Below are positions 42,243 through 54,129 of a stretch of 64,000 bases of DNA, in pieces. A program made the translations under genes and the position numbers. This DNA is from Rhabdophis nuchalis. Taxonomy: Eukaryota > Chordata > Lepidosauria > Squamata > Natricidae. Within the stretch, counting starts at the first letter, position 1; each line of letters begins with the position of its first letter. The DNA is taken from positions 220,776,962 to 220,840,961 of the forward strand of contig CM077644.1 of NCBI GenBank assembly GCA_039707465.1, given 5' to 3'. The notes beneath the pieces are model-generated. The model ran no database searches and was not told the origin of the DNA. It saw only the letters and a program-made list of their open reading frames with translations.

Positions 42243-42880
42243 TCTCTACATGGGGCTCCCCCTGAGGTGCACCCGAAGACTTCAGCTGGTCCAGAATGCA
42301 GCCGCGCGAGCAATAATGGGGACCTCTAGGTTCACCCATATAACACCACTCTTGTGCGAGCTGCACTGGCTGCCTGTCATCTTTCGGGTGCGCTTCAAGG
42401 TGCTAGTTGTCATCTTTAAAGCGCTCCATGGCACGGGACCTAGCTATCTGCGGGATCGGATCCTGCCCCACACATCCTCCCGGCCGATTCGCTCCCACAG
42501 AGAGGGACTTCTCCGGGTGCCGTCCACTAGACTTTGTCAGCGGGCGACGCCCAGGGGAAGGGCCTTCTCTGTGGCGGGCCCAGCCCTCTGGAATGACCTT
42601 CCCCCTGACATCAGAACAACTACGGACCTCCGCTCCTTCCGCCAAAAACTCAAAACACACATTTTCTGCTTGGCCGGCCTAGGTTAGTCTCTACCTTTTG
42701 GGATGTTAGGGAATTTTAGTGTTATAACTTGGGGATTTTAGCGCAGGGATAATCCTAATTTAATTCGTTTTTATTCACTGTATTTATTCTATGTATGTAT
42801 TTTTTTTCTATAGTATTTTAATTTTTTCCCTGTGCACCGCTCCGAGTCCCCTTGGGGAGAGGATGCGGTATACAAAATGA

Positions 42881-42882
<2 letters not shown>
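42243..42882 (+). mobile_element. 5'-truncated L2-clade LINE
   Basis: The copy starts at TCTCTACATGGGGC, corresponding to the SLYMG point of the protein, and runs through an open 145-codon frame and the 3' untranslated region to the CACCGCTCCGAGTCC hairpin. It is followed by an (ATT)n tail. It is of the same subfamily as the 11-kb and 51-kb copies. Confidence 0.92.
42250..42687 (+). pseudogene. L2 LINE protein, C-terminal 145 codons
   Basis: The open frame has MGLPLRCTRRLQLVQNAAAR, ELHWLPVIFRVRFKVL, GPSYLRDRILPHTSSRP, REGLLRVPSTRLCQRATPRG and LWNDLPPDI, ending with LAGLG. This is the L2 tail after the reverse transcriptase. It lacks all catalytic motifs owing to truncation, so it is an open but non-functional piece. 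Confidence 0.9.

Positions 42883-42972
<90 letters not shown>
42883..42972. repeat. (ATT)n tail of L2
   Basis: About 29 ATT triplets follow the L2 hairpin, as at 53697. The (ATT)n is the L2 3' tail that has grown into a microsatellite. Confidence 0.95.
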
Positions 42973-42973
<1 letters not shown>

Positions 42974-43287
42974 TTGATTAGATATATCTTAACATGTTTT
43001 CAACAGTGATCGACTAGAATGCCTCTGGATAGCGAACCATTTTTCCTGTTCCCAGAAATATATTTGGAATGCAAAAATATACTGCCTCTGAGCACTGAGG
43101 CTTCATGTAGCATGCATGACTAATAACATTTAGCTGGGACTTTGAAAAAGCTTTGAAAGCCATCTAGACTAGTAGACATCACCGCAGAAGAAATGAAACT
43201 GTGACATTCCTTCTAAAAGTCAGTTCATTAGATCATCTTCTTGATCTGGGACAGGCCGTCCAAAATGCCAAAATGGAGCTGAACATA
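42973..43287. other. No recognisable feature
   Basis: Low-copy-looking DNA between an L2 tail and a MITE. Confidence 0.5.
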
Positions 43288-43289
43288 TA

Positions 43290-43597
43290 CCATATTTTTC
43301 AGAGTATAAGACACACCTTTTTCCCCTCAAAAAAGAGGCTGAAAATCTGGGTGCGTCTTATACACTGAATACAGCATTTTTTTGCCTCCCAAAGCTCCAC
43401 CCCTTCACCAAAATGGCCATGCATAACCTTATGGAGGCTTTCAGAGAGCTCCTGGGGGTTGGGAAGGGCAGAAATGAGCAAAAAATGGGACGTTTTGGGG
43501 AGATTTGCAAAGTGCAAAAACTTTTTTAAAAAATTTGCCTCTTCAAAACCTTAGCGCGTCTTATACTCCAGTGTGTCTCATACTCCGAAATATATGG
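43290..43597. mobile_element. Mariner-like MITE (GTATAAGACGCACC family)
   Basis: The left end reads CCATATTTTTCAGAGTATAA and the right end is its inverse, ending CTCCGAAATATATGG. TA flanks it on both sides (43288-43289, 43598-43599). A second copy at 49583-54043 has a large internal insertion. Confidence 0.82.
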
Positions 43598-43599
43598 TA

Positions 43600-44859
43600 A
43601 TTCTACAATGCAGAAATTTACTTTTCACCACATATCCCTGCATTTTAATTCCAGAAATTTAGACGTGATTTAATTCTGGACCAGCTTTTTTGCAAGACGG
43701 TTTACTAAATAGGAAATTTGGTCCCAGACAAAAAGCTCTCAAATTCTACTTCCTTTTCTTCACTTGAAATACAAGAATGAATTAAATAATCTTCCATTTC
43801 CCACCTTTGTGAGATGCCCGAAATCATCCTGCTAATGGCAGGGCTGCCTTTCACCACGGAAGATGGCAAGGACAGCTGTAGGGGAGGCTCTTTTGATACA
43901 GGACTTTGCGCTATAGTTCTACTCTTTTGACCTGGATTTTTGCCTTGGCTGAGGGCATTCATTGCAAACAATGCAATGCATCCATTGTTGTAGCCATTTC
44001 CCCCCTTCCCCTTATCTGTACTGCCCTGTATCTAGCCAGCTGCCTGTTGGGTAGTAATACTTTCTGAAAGCAGCCAGTTTAGCTGATTGGCGGTTTCTAA
44101 AACAGACACACCTTGTCATGAAAGAAAGTTTCCACCTAGATTTATGGCCAGTGAGGTCTCTTTCCGAGATTAGTGGAACACAAAGCCCGTGTCACATTTT
44201 CCTTTCCCTTCACACTGCCTGCCAGTGATGGGCTGAGACGATACCTGCATAAATGGGTAGCTGTTTGTTATATTGAGCAATAATTCCATATTGCCTCCAG
44301 TCTGCTGATGCAGGAAAAGTACAGATTTGTGACAAGGCATACATTTGCCAATATGTTTTATTTCCAATAAGGAGATGCTGTTAAGATGAAGGTTATACAG
44401 CACCTCAAGATTATGGGTTCTGATAGAGAAGATGCTAAATAGATAAGTGTTGTTCTCCTTTTGCTGTCAAGGGGGCTGCCTTAAGTGCCAAGACTTTGAT
44501 CATAGTGACAGTTTGAAACCCCTTAAGGAAACTAGAATTGAGTACAAAATAGCTGACAGCTGTGGTTCACCTTCTCTCTCTCGGCCTTCCTTATTATGTT
44601 AACCTCTTGAGTATCCATGGAGTAAGGTAGGATTTATATTGACTATAATATGATAAAGCTGCACTGGTCACGAGTTTCTTTGAAAGACAATGTATGTTCT
44701 TTTTTCCAACCTGGAAATTGGCAATGAAAGAACTAAAGCCGCACAGCTTGACAATCAGAAAAGTCCTTTGTGAAGTATGAATGTGTCTTTAAACCTGGAA
44801 GGCAGAAAAACCAGAAGAATAAATGTTGAATTCTGGGGATTGGGTTTCTATATAAAAAC
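43600..44859. other. No recognisable feature
   Basis: Low-copy-looking DNA. The frames at 43705-43971 and 44170-44403 have no recognisable domain. Confidence 0.45.
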
Positions 44860-45020
44860 CAGAGGTGGTATTCTGCTGGTTTGCCCGGTTCGGGTGAAAT
44901 GGTAGCAGCGGCAGCGGGAGGCTCCGCTCACCCACCCAGATGTCATCACGGACACTCTGCGCATGTGCAGAACCACTGTGCGTGAGCGCTCCCAGTTCCC
45001 AACAGGTAGCTAAGGTAAGA
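44860..45020. mobile_element. hAT-type MITE fragment
   Basis: Begins CAGAGGTGGTATTCTGCTGG, the terminus of the family at 40126. The right end and duplication are not recognisable, so the limit is approximate. Confidence 0.6.
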
Positions 45021-45327
45021 GAAAACCATTACCGATGAGAACAGCCAGATGCTAGATTAAAAACAAAAAAAAATGTACCCTGAAATTTACACAATTTGAT
45101 GAAAGCAGTAGCAGAACTTTCCAAATTGTTCTGATCTGTGCACTTTAGTTCTCTGTGAAGTTTATGGAGGGGAAGGGGTGCAAATAAAAAAAGGAAAAGA
45201 TTTCTGTAATTCACAGCCAGATTGTGTGATAGATCTTTTCAATAAAAACACAGAGGAAGACGTATTACAATCTCCTTTCAATGAATTCCTTACATTTTTT
45301 GGTGAAAGAAAGCATTGCTCACTGGCT

Positions 45328-45403
45328 CCTTCCTTCCTTCCTTCCTTCCTTCCTTCCTTCCTTCCTTCCTTCCTTCCTTCCTTCCTTCCTTCCTTCCTTC
45401 CTT
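45328..45403. repeat. (CTTC)n microsatellite
   Basis: About 19 CCTT tetranucleotides. The PSFL-repeat frame over it is an artefact. Confidence 0.95.
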
Positions 45404-45798
45404 CTTTTTTGAAGAATGATAATCTAAACTGATAATCAGCTGAATAGATGAGCAGATAATCAGATGAGGTTGAGCCATGTGTTCACTCTTTGCAAGGATA
45501 AGGCTTTAAGGCTCCTTGGACCCTGTAGAACATATTAATTATGTAGACATAGTCAACATTCATTCCAAGGTCATCTTGCCATTTTTTTTTTTTGGCAAAA
45601 ATATTTTACTCCTTATGGAAAGAGTAGAATAAAACATGTCTTTTATACATGGAGTAAAACTTTTAAACATAGTGGTAGTTTTAGAAATTAGGGCATATTT
45701 TACGATTCTTTTGCTTGTCAATGAATTAGCTTTATTACATTGAGGTTAACAAGAGACTGTTCTCCAGCATGACCTTCCCCAAAGTGCTATCCTGCCGG
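45404..45798. other. No recognisable feature
   Basis: AT-rich spacer. Confidence 0.5.
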
Positions 45799-45800
45799 TA

Positions 45801-46190
45801 CAGGTAGTTCTCAAGTTATGACCACAAATGAGTCAAAAATTTATGTTGCTAAGTGAAACATTAGTTAAGTGAGTTTGCCCCATTTTACGACTTTTCTTGC
45901 CACAGTTGTTAACCACAGTTGTTGCAGTTGTTAAGTTAGTAATGTGGTTGTTAAGTGAATCTGGCTTCCCCATTGATTTTTACGGTGTCAGAAGATTGCA
46001 AAAGAGAATCACATGATTGGAGGACACTGCGACCATGTTAAATATGAGTCAGTTGACAAGAGTCTTTAATTTTGATCATGTGACCATGGGGATGCTAAAG
46101 TGGTTATAAGTGGTAAACATGGTCATAAGTAACTTTTTTCAGTGCTGTTGTAACTTTGAATGGTCACTGTTGTAAGTTGAGGACTACCTG
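45801..46190. mobile_element. Mariner-like MITE (CAGGTAGTC family)
   Basis: Begins CAGGTAGTTCTCAAGTTATG and ends AAGTTGAGGACTACCTG. TA precedes it; the right flank is TG, a likely mutated TA. Same interior blocks as at 28012. Confidence 0.86.
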
Positions 46191-47380
46191 TGTCAGTGTT
46201 CCGAAAAAGACCCAACTCCAATGTGGCAACGTGGAAGCTTCCGGGGATTAATAGGGCTTCCAAAGCTGACAACCTTTACATTGGAGCACATGATGTCTAC
46301 ACACCCCTACCAACTCAACCAATGATCATGAAGAAAAGGGGGGTAAGAACAATTAAATAAATTAATTAACATGCTACTATTTTTTCAAATTTTTTTGGGT
46401 CAATCCCGCCAATCAATTCTATAGCTAATATAACCCCTATTGTGAAATTTAATAAATAAGGCACAAATGTAAATGATTCAACTTTCTATTACATTTTGCT
46501 TTTGCAATTTTAGTTAAACATAATACATCTCTCGTTACAATGATTCCTCTGTACTGATCTGGGTGAAATAGTTATTTTTCCGCTTTATTGAAAATGACAT
46601 TTAGGTTTAATGTGGTCATACAAAGTACAAAAAGGGTGAATGAGAGGACAGAACTTACCCATCAGATAAATTGCTGGCCCTCTTTTGTTATTTGGAGAAA
46701 ATGTCATTTTTCAGACATTAACGGTAACTGACATACAATTCTTTGCGTGTGGAGAAAGCTAGAAAGAACAGGAAGGATCGGATTTGTTTCCAAACTCCTA
46801 AATAAATAATAATAATAAAAAATAACTAAAAATAAAATAAGGGAAACAATAAAAGATAGGAGGGAGAAGTGGTTCTATAAAAATTTATTTTTCACTAAAA
46901 TACATATACTGTAAAGAACAATCCATAAATAAACTTATCATGACCAGCGGTGGGGAAATCGCATATTACTACCCAGAAAACTATATGGGTGTCCATAAAA
47001 TCACCAGATATTCAGTTTGAATAAGACACTGCTTTTTTAAATAGCTTTGTTGGAATCAATTAAATTTCCTTCTCCCTCCCTCCCTCCCTCCCTCAAAAAG
47101 GAAAAAAAAGGAAGGTTTTCCAGTCAGGATGCTAATTTTTTTTAAAAAAAGAAATAGCTTAACACCAAATGAATAGATATAGCATGTCTGGCTCAGGAAT
47201 TCTGGGAGTTGAAGTCCACATGTCATAATGCTGCCCTCATTGCCCACTGCTATACTGTAAACAGAGTTTGGTAAAATTTGGTGGCATACAGATCTCTGTA
47301 GAACAATAAACACATAACTCTTTAGACTCTTTAAACTAGAATATAACATAGGGGTTATAAGTTATTGTTTTTATTTTACG
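46191..47380. other. No recognisable gene
   Basis: AT-rich. A short (CTCC)n run lies at 47070-47094. A piece near 47190-47250 (GGAATTCTGGGAGTTGAAG) looks like a dispersed reptile repeat, but I cannot bound it. Confidence 0.45.
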
Positions 47381-48366
47381 CTAGCCGTTCCCGGCCACGC
47401 GTTGTGTGGCCCAGGCTGGTTAAATGGCCAACTAATCTGTGGGTAAATCTACACCTGCACACACAAACACGTACACACAACCACCATATAACCCCCAACC
47501 TACCTACCTACCGTATTTCTCCCTCTCCCTCTCTATCCCTCTACCTACCTACCTACCTACCTACCTACCTACCTACCTTCCTACCTACCTACCTACCTAC
47601 CTTCCTACCTACCTACTGTATTTCTCCCTCTCTCTATCCCTCTACCTACCTACCTACCTACCTACCGTATTTCTCCCTCTCTCTATCCCTCTACCTATCT
47701 ACCTATCTACCTACTGTATTTCTCCCTCTCTCTATCCACCACCTACCGACCTACCTACCTTCCTACCTTCCTACCTACTGTATTTCTCCCTCTCTCTATC
47801 CCTCTACCTACCTACCTACCTACCTACCTACCTACCTACCTACCTACCTACCTACTGTATTTCTCCCTCTCTCTATCCCTCTACCTATCTACCTACTGTA
47901 TTTCTCCCTCTCTCTATCCACCACCTACCGACCTACCTACCTTCCTACCTTCCTACCTACTGTATTTCTCCCTCTCTCTATCCCTCTACCTACCTACCTA
48001 CCTACCTACCTACTGTATTTCTCCCTCTCTCTATCCACCTACCTACCTACCTACCTACCTACCTACCTACTTACCTACTGTATTTCTCCCTCTCTCTATC
48101 CACCACCTACCGACCGACCGACCGACCGACCGACCGACCGACCGACCTACCTACCGACCTACCTACCTACCTACCTACCTACCTACCTACCTACCTACCT
48201 ACCTACCTACCTACCTACCTACCTACTTACCTACTGTATTTCTCCCTCTATCCACCTACCTACCTACCTACCTACCTACCTACCTACCTACCTACCTACC
48301 GCATTTCTCCTTCCCTCTCTCTATACCTATAGCTGCCTACCTACCTACCTACTGTATTTCTCCTTG
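47381..48366 (-). mobile_element. Helitron-like element filled by a minisatellite
   Basis: On the minus strand the 3' end is the hairpin GGCCAC...GTGGCC (47393-47411), then GGGAACGG and CTAG (47381-47384). The ~120 bp next to it match 870-970 in reverse complement. The rest is a CTAC-based minisatellite. The base after CTAG is C where T is expected, and the 5' TC end is not clearly seen, so the upper limit is approximate. No Rep/helicase is encoded. Confidence 0.6.
47506..48366 (-). repeat. CTAC-rich higher-order minisatellite
   Basis: Thirteen conserved cores (CTGTATTTCTCCCTC, then a TCTCTATCC segment) are separated by CTAC runs of varying length. A block with CCACCACCTACCGACC occurs twice in the same context (from ~47735 and ~47918). 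A CGAC expansion lies at 48111-48147. The Tyr-Leu-Pro-Thr frame of 347 codons is an artefact. Confidence 0.93.
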
Positions 48367-48852
48367 AATCTTATTCCTATTTTAATTCCTATTTTAAAAA
48401 AAATCTGAAAATAATATGCAGAACAAATGCGGGAGTTTAGGCCTTCAGAAATCCCAGATGCCACCCTCATTTGAGACAAGTTGCTCATTAGAGGAATTGT
48501 GTGCCCAAATAAACAAGATTTAAAGTATGGTCTAGGCATCCAATACAAGAATTTGACATGAGAATTGCTTAGGCTATTCTGCTGATTATTTTTTTGAAAT
48601 AACATAATCAAAATCTTGCTTTCCTCTTTGGCTCTAATTATAACAAATTGTAGACAGTGATTATTAAGTGGTCTCACCAAGCTTTCCTTATCTACAGTGA
48701 TCTGCGCTGCATAACACAATCTCCTTAATAGACAATTGGAGTTACTGATGTTCATCATGTTGTCCTTTCCCAGTGTTGTAACATATTATTGTGGTTGTCC
48801 TAGTGTGCTAAATACATTATCTGAACATTCTTGTCTCTGCAAAGGCAGAGTC
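48367..48852. other. No recognisable feature
   Basis: AT-rich. A 137-codon minus-strand frame (48345-48758) has no recognisable domain and partly reads the minisatellite edge. Confidence 0.45.
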
Positions 48853-49106
48853 CAGTGGTTGGAGTCAATTTTTTTTACTACCAGTTCTGTGGGCATGGCT
48901 TGGTAGGTATGGTGTGGCTTGGTGGACGTGGCAGGGGAAGGTTATTGCAAAATCCCCATTTCCTCCCAATCAGCTGGGACTCAGGAGGCAGAGAAGAGAT
49001 GGTGGCGGGGCCAGTCAGAAGTGGTATTTCCTGGTTCTCTGAACTACCTAAATTTTCTGCTACCAGTTCTCCAGAACTTGTCAGAACCTGCTGAATGCCA
49101 CCTCTG
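48853..49106. mobile_element. hAT-type MITE (CAGTGGTGGGATTCA family)
   Basis: Begins CAGTGGTTGGAGTCAATTTT and ends GCTGAATGCCACCTCTG. The flanks GCAGAGTC and GCACAGAT match at six of eight. The interior matches 21329-21610. Confidence 0.83.
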
Positions 49107-49125
49107 GCACAGATCTTGCTGGGTA

Positions 49126-49520
49126 CAAGTAGTCCTTGACTTTTGACCACAATTGAGCCCAAAATATTTGTTGCTAAGTGAAACATTTGTTGGGTGAGCT
49201 TTGCCTCATTTTACATCCTTTCTTGCCACAGTTGTTAAATGAATCACAGCATTTGATAAGTTAGCAACCTGGTTGTTAAATGAATCTGGTTCTACATTGA
49301 CTGTTTGTCAGAAGGTTGCAAAAGGTGATCACAAAAGCTTGAGACGCAGCAACAGTCAAAAGTATGAGCCAGTTGCCAAGCATGTGAATTTTGATCATGT
49401 GATCATGGAGATGCTGAAAAGGTTGTAAACTGAAAAAACCTTTGTTTTTCACTTTTTTCAGTGCCATTGTAAGTTTGAATGGTCACTAAATAAATTGTTG
49501 TAAGTCGAGGACAGGCCCTG
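49126..49520. mobile_element. Mariner-like MITE (CAGGTAGTC family)
   Basis: Begins CAAGTAGTCCTTGAC after TA and contains the GTTGCTAAGTGAAACA and GATCATGTGATCATGG blocks. The right end (GTAAGTCGAGGAC) is followed by altered sequence, so the limit is approximate. Confidence 0.8.
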
Positions 49521-50154
49521 TTCTGATGTGAATATTTTTGTTCCTGTATAACTTACCTACATAAAGTTTACCTTATGACTTACGGTATTTTTCAAAGTAT
49601 AAGACGCACCTTTTTTCCTCTAAAAAGAGGCTGAAAATCTGGGTGCGTCTTATACATCAAATACAGCATTTTTTGCCTCCTGGAACCCCGCCCCTTCACC
49701 AAACTGGCTATGCCTAGCCTTATGGAGGCTTCCAGAGAGCTCCTGGGGGCTGGGGAGGGCAGAAATTAGCCTCAAACGGGCCGGTTTCCCCCCCCCCCCA
49801 GCCCCCAGCAGCACTTTATAAGTCTCCATAAGGCTATGCATGAAATTTATTTGACACAAAAATGGCCCGTTTTCAAGATAAATGGGCCGGTTTTTTGCTC
49901 ATTTTTGACCCCCCCGCCCCCCAGGAGCACTCTGCACACACACACCCCACTCTGCAAGGCTAAACATGTTTTTTATTTGAAAAAATAATGGCCCCGTTTT
50001 CACAGAGAAACTGGCTGTTTGGGGGAGGTTTGCAGACTGCAAAAGGGTTTTCCCCCCCTGCTCTTTAACTGTTTCTATGCCAGCAGAAACAAAATCTTAA
50101 GGTTTGTCAGTGATTTCCTTCTGCAGGACATGGATAAATACACCTGGAAACATC

Positions 50155-50549
50155 AACCTACCTACCTACTCTCTCTCTCTCTCTACCTACCTACTGTATT
50201 TCTCTCTCTCTCTCTCTCCCCTCTCTATCCTTCTAACTACCTACCTACCACCTACACACACACACACACTCCCTACCTGCCTACTGTATTTCTCTCTCTC
50301 TCTCTCTCTCTCCCCTTCTACCTACCTACACACACACACATACACTCTCCCTACCTATCTACTGTATTTCTCTTTCTCTATTCTCTCTCTCTCTCTTCCT
50401 TTATCTACCTACCTACCTACACACACTCTCTCCACCTACCTACCTACTGTATTTCTCTCTCTCTCTTTCTATTTCTCTCTCTATCTTTCTCTCTCTATCT
50501 TTCTACCTATCTACCTACACATTCTATCTCTCTCCCTACTTACCTACTG

Positions 50550-50611
<62 letters not shown>

Positions 50612-50616
50612 TTTAG
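50155..50616. repeat. CTAC/CT-rich minisatellite, left part
   Basis: CTAC runs alternate with the CTGTATTTCTCTC core (six cores) and CT or CA runs, ending in (CT)n at 50556-50607. The array is cut by the L2 and resumes at 53790. Frames across it are artefacts. Confidence 0.92.
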
Positions 50617-50710
50617 CTACCTGGCGCGCGGCCGTTGGTTAAAAACGGTCGGGCGCCACAACCCCCGCAAACTAGGTGGTCAGGAAGTACAGAGCCAGGG
50701 CCTGCGGCTG

Positions 50711-53513
50711 ATGTTTTGCAATGCCAGGTCCGTTGTCAACAAGGCCCCCCTCATTAGTGACCTTCTGTCAGAGGGGGACCCGGACCTGGCCGGAATAGCG
50801 GAGACCTGGTTGGGCCACGAGGGAGGACTCCCCCTCGTTGAAATGTGCCCACCAGGCTACCGTGCTTTTCATCAGCCGCGGGCCCTAGGCAGGGGTGGTG
50901 GGGTAGCGGTCATTGTAAAAGAAGGTCTTGAGGCGAGAGAGACCATTGTGCACAGACTACCGGTTGTGAGTCCCTCTGCGTGAAGTGGGGCCTAGGGAGG
51001 CAGTTGGGCTTGCTGGTTGTATACCTGGTTCCCGCTATGTAGCAGCAGCCCTGCCCGAGCTCCTCGAGGTGATCACTACGGTGGCAGTGGAGACCCCCAG
51101 ACTTTTAGTCATGGGGGACTTTAATCTGCCATTGGTGGGCGAATCATCCGAGGTAGCTCGGGAGTTCATGGCTTCCATGACGGCCATGGACCTGACCCAA
51201 GTAATTCAAGGCCCCACTCACGAGGGTGGACATACACCGGATCTCATCTTTGTCTCAGGCCAATGGAAGAGTGATCTGGGTATAGGGGATATAGTCATCA
51301 CGCCCTTGTCATGGTCAGACCACTCACTTCTCCGCCTCGACTTTCCGACCGCTGCTCCCCTCCGCGGGGAGGCGGAACCAGAGTCTCCAATCTGGTACCT
51401 CCCCAGGCGCCTGATGGACCCGGATGGGTTCCAGACGGCGCTTGGGCCATTTCATGTATCCCTGACCCATGCCCCGATGGAGGACCTCACGGCCGCATGG
51501 AATAGTGCAGCCGTGGGAGCCTTGGATCGGGTCGCGCCCTTGCGGCCTCTCGTGCGGCGGCGAAACACCCAGGCCCCTTGGTTTACTGAGGAGCTGAGGG
51601 TGATGAAACACCGCAAGAGATGCCTAGAGAGAAGATGGAGGTCTACCCGATCTGGATCTGACCGGACACAGGTAAGAGCCCATTTACGGACTTACATTGT
51701 GGCGCTGAGAGTGGCCAAACGCCATCATTGTGCCACTCTCACAGCATCCGCAGACAACCGCCCTGCCGCCCTGTTTAGGGTGACCCGCTCCCTCCTTCAA
51801 CAGAGGGTGTGGGAAGCCCCGTTACAGGGTAGAGCAGAGGAATTTGTGACTTTTCTGCAGGAGAAAACCGCTCAGATACAGAACGAGTTAGCCCCCATTC
51901 ATGGCCCAGTGAGATGCCACGAGGGAGATCTTGTTTGGGAGGAGTTTGACTCCGTTACTTCCGAAGATATGGACAGGTTACGTGGGCGACTGCGAGCCAC
52001 CACATGTTTACTGGACCCGTGTCCCTCCTGGCTTGTACTGGCATCCTGGGAGGTGACACGAGGCTGGCTCCAAGAGGTTGTCAATGCTTCCTTGAGTGAG
52101 GGTTCCTTGCCTGCTTCCCTAAAAGAGGCGATGGTGAGGCCCCTCCTTAAGAAGCCCTCTTTGGATCCAGCTCTTTTAAACAACTATCGTCCTGTCTCCA
52201 ACCTTCCCTTTTTGGCGAAGGTTGTCGAGAGTGTGGTGGCACAACAGTTTCCCCGTCACCTGGATGAAGTTGATTATCTAGATCCGCGCCAGTCCGGCTT
52301 TCGGCCCGGGCATAGCACCGAGACGGCATTGGTCGCGTTGGTGGATGATCTCTGGAGGGCCAGAGATGGGGGTTGTTCCTCCATCCTGGTCCTATTAGAC
52401 CTCTCGGCGGCTTTCGATACCATCGACCATGGTATCCTATTGCATCGGCTGGGGGGGTTGGGGGTGGGAGGCACCGTTTTGCGGTGGTTCTCCTCCTACC
52501 TCTCTGGCCGATCGCAATTTGTGTTGGCAGGGGGGCAGAGGTCGACCGCGAGACCCCTCATATGTGGGGTGCCTCAGGGGTCGGTCCTCTCGCCCCTCCT
52601 GTTTAACACATACATGAAGCCGCTGGGTGAGATCATCCGTGGTTTTGGGGTAGAGTACCATCTATACGCTGACGACACCCAGCTGTATATATCTACCCCA
52701 GACCACCCCAACGATGCCGTAGCGGTGATGTGCCAGTGCCTGGAAGCCGTGCGGATCTGGATGGGAAGTAACGGACTCAAGCTAAACCCGACCAAGACCG
52801 AGTGGCTGTGGTTTCCGGCTGCCCGATTCAACCAGCTCACTCCATCGCTGGCCATAGGGGGCGAACATCTTGCCCCTGTGGATGGGGCGCGCAATTTGGG
52901 TGTCCTCCTGGATACCCGGCTGTCAATGGAAGATCAGGTGACAGCCGTGGCCAGGAGGGCGTTTTACCAGGTTCGCCTGGTACGCCAATTGCGCCCCCTA
53001 TTGGATCGGGACGCCCTTCGCACAGTCACTCATGCCCTCGTGACATCCCGACTGGACTATTGCAACTCTCTCTACATGGGGCTTCCCTTGAGGTGCACCC
53101 GGAGACTTCAGCTAGTCCAGAATGCAGCCGCGCGAGCAATTATGGGTACCACAAGGTACACCCATGTAACACCGCTCTTGCGCGAGCTGCACTGGCTGCC
53201 TGTCGTCTTCCGGGTGCGCTTCAAGGTATTAATTATCATCTTTAAAGCGCTCCATGGCTCGGGACCTAGCTACTTGCGGGATCGGATCCTGCCTCATACA
53301 TCCTCACGACCGATTCGCTCCCACAGAGAGGGACTTCTCCGGGTGCCGTCCACTAGACTCTGTCAGCGGGCGACACCCAGGGGAAGGGCTCTCTCTGTGG
53401 CGGGCCCAGCCCTCTGGAACGACCTCCCTCACGATATTAGGACCACCACGGACCTCTGCTCCTTCCGTCTTAAATTGAAAACACACTTTTTCTGCCTTGC
53501 TGGCCTGGGATAG
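50711..53513 (+). pseudogene. L2 LINE endonuclease/reverse transcriptase with two 1-base losses
   Basis: The first piece (50711-~50949) has MFCNARSVVNKAPL and IAETWLGHEGG. Relative to the minus-strand copy, one C is missing near 50950 and another near 51031, so the frame is shifted twice within ~80 bp. From ~51032 to 53513 the frame is open: GDFNLP, SWSDHSLL, DLSAAFD, GVPQGSVLSP, YADDTQLY and the C-terminal WNDLP, ending LAGLG. All visible endonuclease and reverse-transcriptase motifs are conserved. The protein cannot be made as one chain. The open frame's first ~15 codons (50985-51031) are out-of-frame sequence. Confidence 0.92.
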
Positions 53514-53696
53514 CTACTCCTCTGTTTTTAGGGTTTTTTTGGGGATTTTTAGTTAGATAGTTTTAATGGGTATTTTAGCACAGGTTACTTAATTTAATTT
53601 ATTTTTAATGAAATATGTATATAGCCATTGTTCTTATTTCTCCTGTGCACCGCCCCGAGTCCCTGTGGGGAGAGGGTGCGGTTTATAAGAAATAAA

Positions 53697-53790
<94 letters not shown>
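53697..53790. repeat. (ATT)n tail of L2
   Basis: About 31 ATT triplets form the L2 3' tail and join the resumed minisatellite at its right. Confidence 0.95.
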
Positions 53791-53795
<5 letters not shown>

Positions 53796-53967
53796 TACCT
53801 ACCTACTCGCTCTATCTATCTACCTATCTACCTACTGTATTTCTCTCTCTCTATTTCTCTCTTTCTCTATCCCTTTAGGTACCTACCTATCTACTCTACC
53901 TACCTACCTATCTACTGTATTTCTCTTTCTTTCTCTCCCTCTCTATCCCTCTATCTACCTACCTACT
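53791..53967. repeat. CTAC-rich minisatellite, right part
   Basis: Two CTGTATTTCTC cores and CTAC/CTAT runs continue the array of 50155-50616, showing that the L2 landed inside it. A T run at 53968 leads into the MITE right arm. Confidence 0.9.
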
Positions 53968-54043
53968 TTTTTTTTGTAATTTGCCTCTTCAAAACCTTGG
54001 TGCGTCTTATAGTCTGGTGTGTCTTATACTCCGAAAAATACGA

Positions 54044-54129
54044 TATCTCTGTGAAATTATATTTCCTTCAATATATGAAGTGTGTTATTCATTCATTAAT
54101 ATCTGTGACCAGATCTGTCAAGGGTGGAC
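54044..54129 (+). repeat. ~85-bp dispersed repeat, copy 1
   Basis: TCTCTGTGAAATTATATTTC, then a CATTCATTAATATCTGTGAC block. The same order occurs at 56332-56417 with about nine differences. Copy 1 starts at the TA next to the mariner-like MITE. Its family is unknown to me. Confidence 0.7.

Larger units (their letters stand above)
50617..53790 (+). mobile_element. Long L2-clade LINE inserted in a minisatellite
   Basis: A 3.1-kb L2 runs from just upstream of the endonuclease domain (GTTGGTTAAAAACGGTCGGG at ~50633) to the 3' hairpin CACCGCCCCGAGTCC and an (ATT)n tail (53697-53790). The minisatellite continues after the tail. Compared with the 11-15.6 kb copy it lacks the GC-rich leader, so it is 5'-truncated. 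The two copies are very similar along their length, which suggests recent retrotransposition. Confidence 0.92.
49583..54043. mobile_element. Mariner-like MITE with minisatellite and L2 inside
   Basis: The left end is CGGTATTTTTCAAAGTATAA and the right end is its inverse, CTCCGAAAAATACGA, with TA at 49581-49582 and 54044-54045. The interior near both ends matches the 308-bp copy at 43290 (GAGGCTGAAAATCTGGGTGC, and TTTGCCTCTTCAAAACCTT near 53980). Between ~50050 and 53968 lie a minisatellite and an L2 that are absent from that copy. Confidence 0.82.

Noticed and set aside
47365..48408. A 347-codon frame of Tyr-Leu-Pro-Thr repeats
   Set aside because: It is a direct translation of the CTAC minisatellite; the same peptide appears in other frames of the array because the unit is four bases.
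48345..48758. A 137-codon minus-strand frame
   Set aside because: It starts in unique DNA, has no domain and no codon-use signal, and ends in the minisatellite edge.
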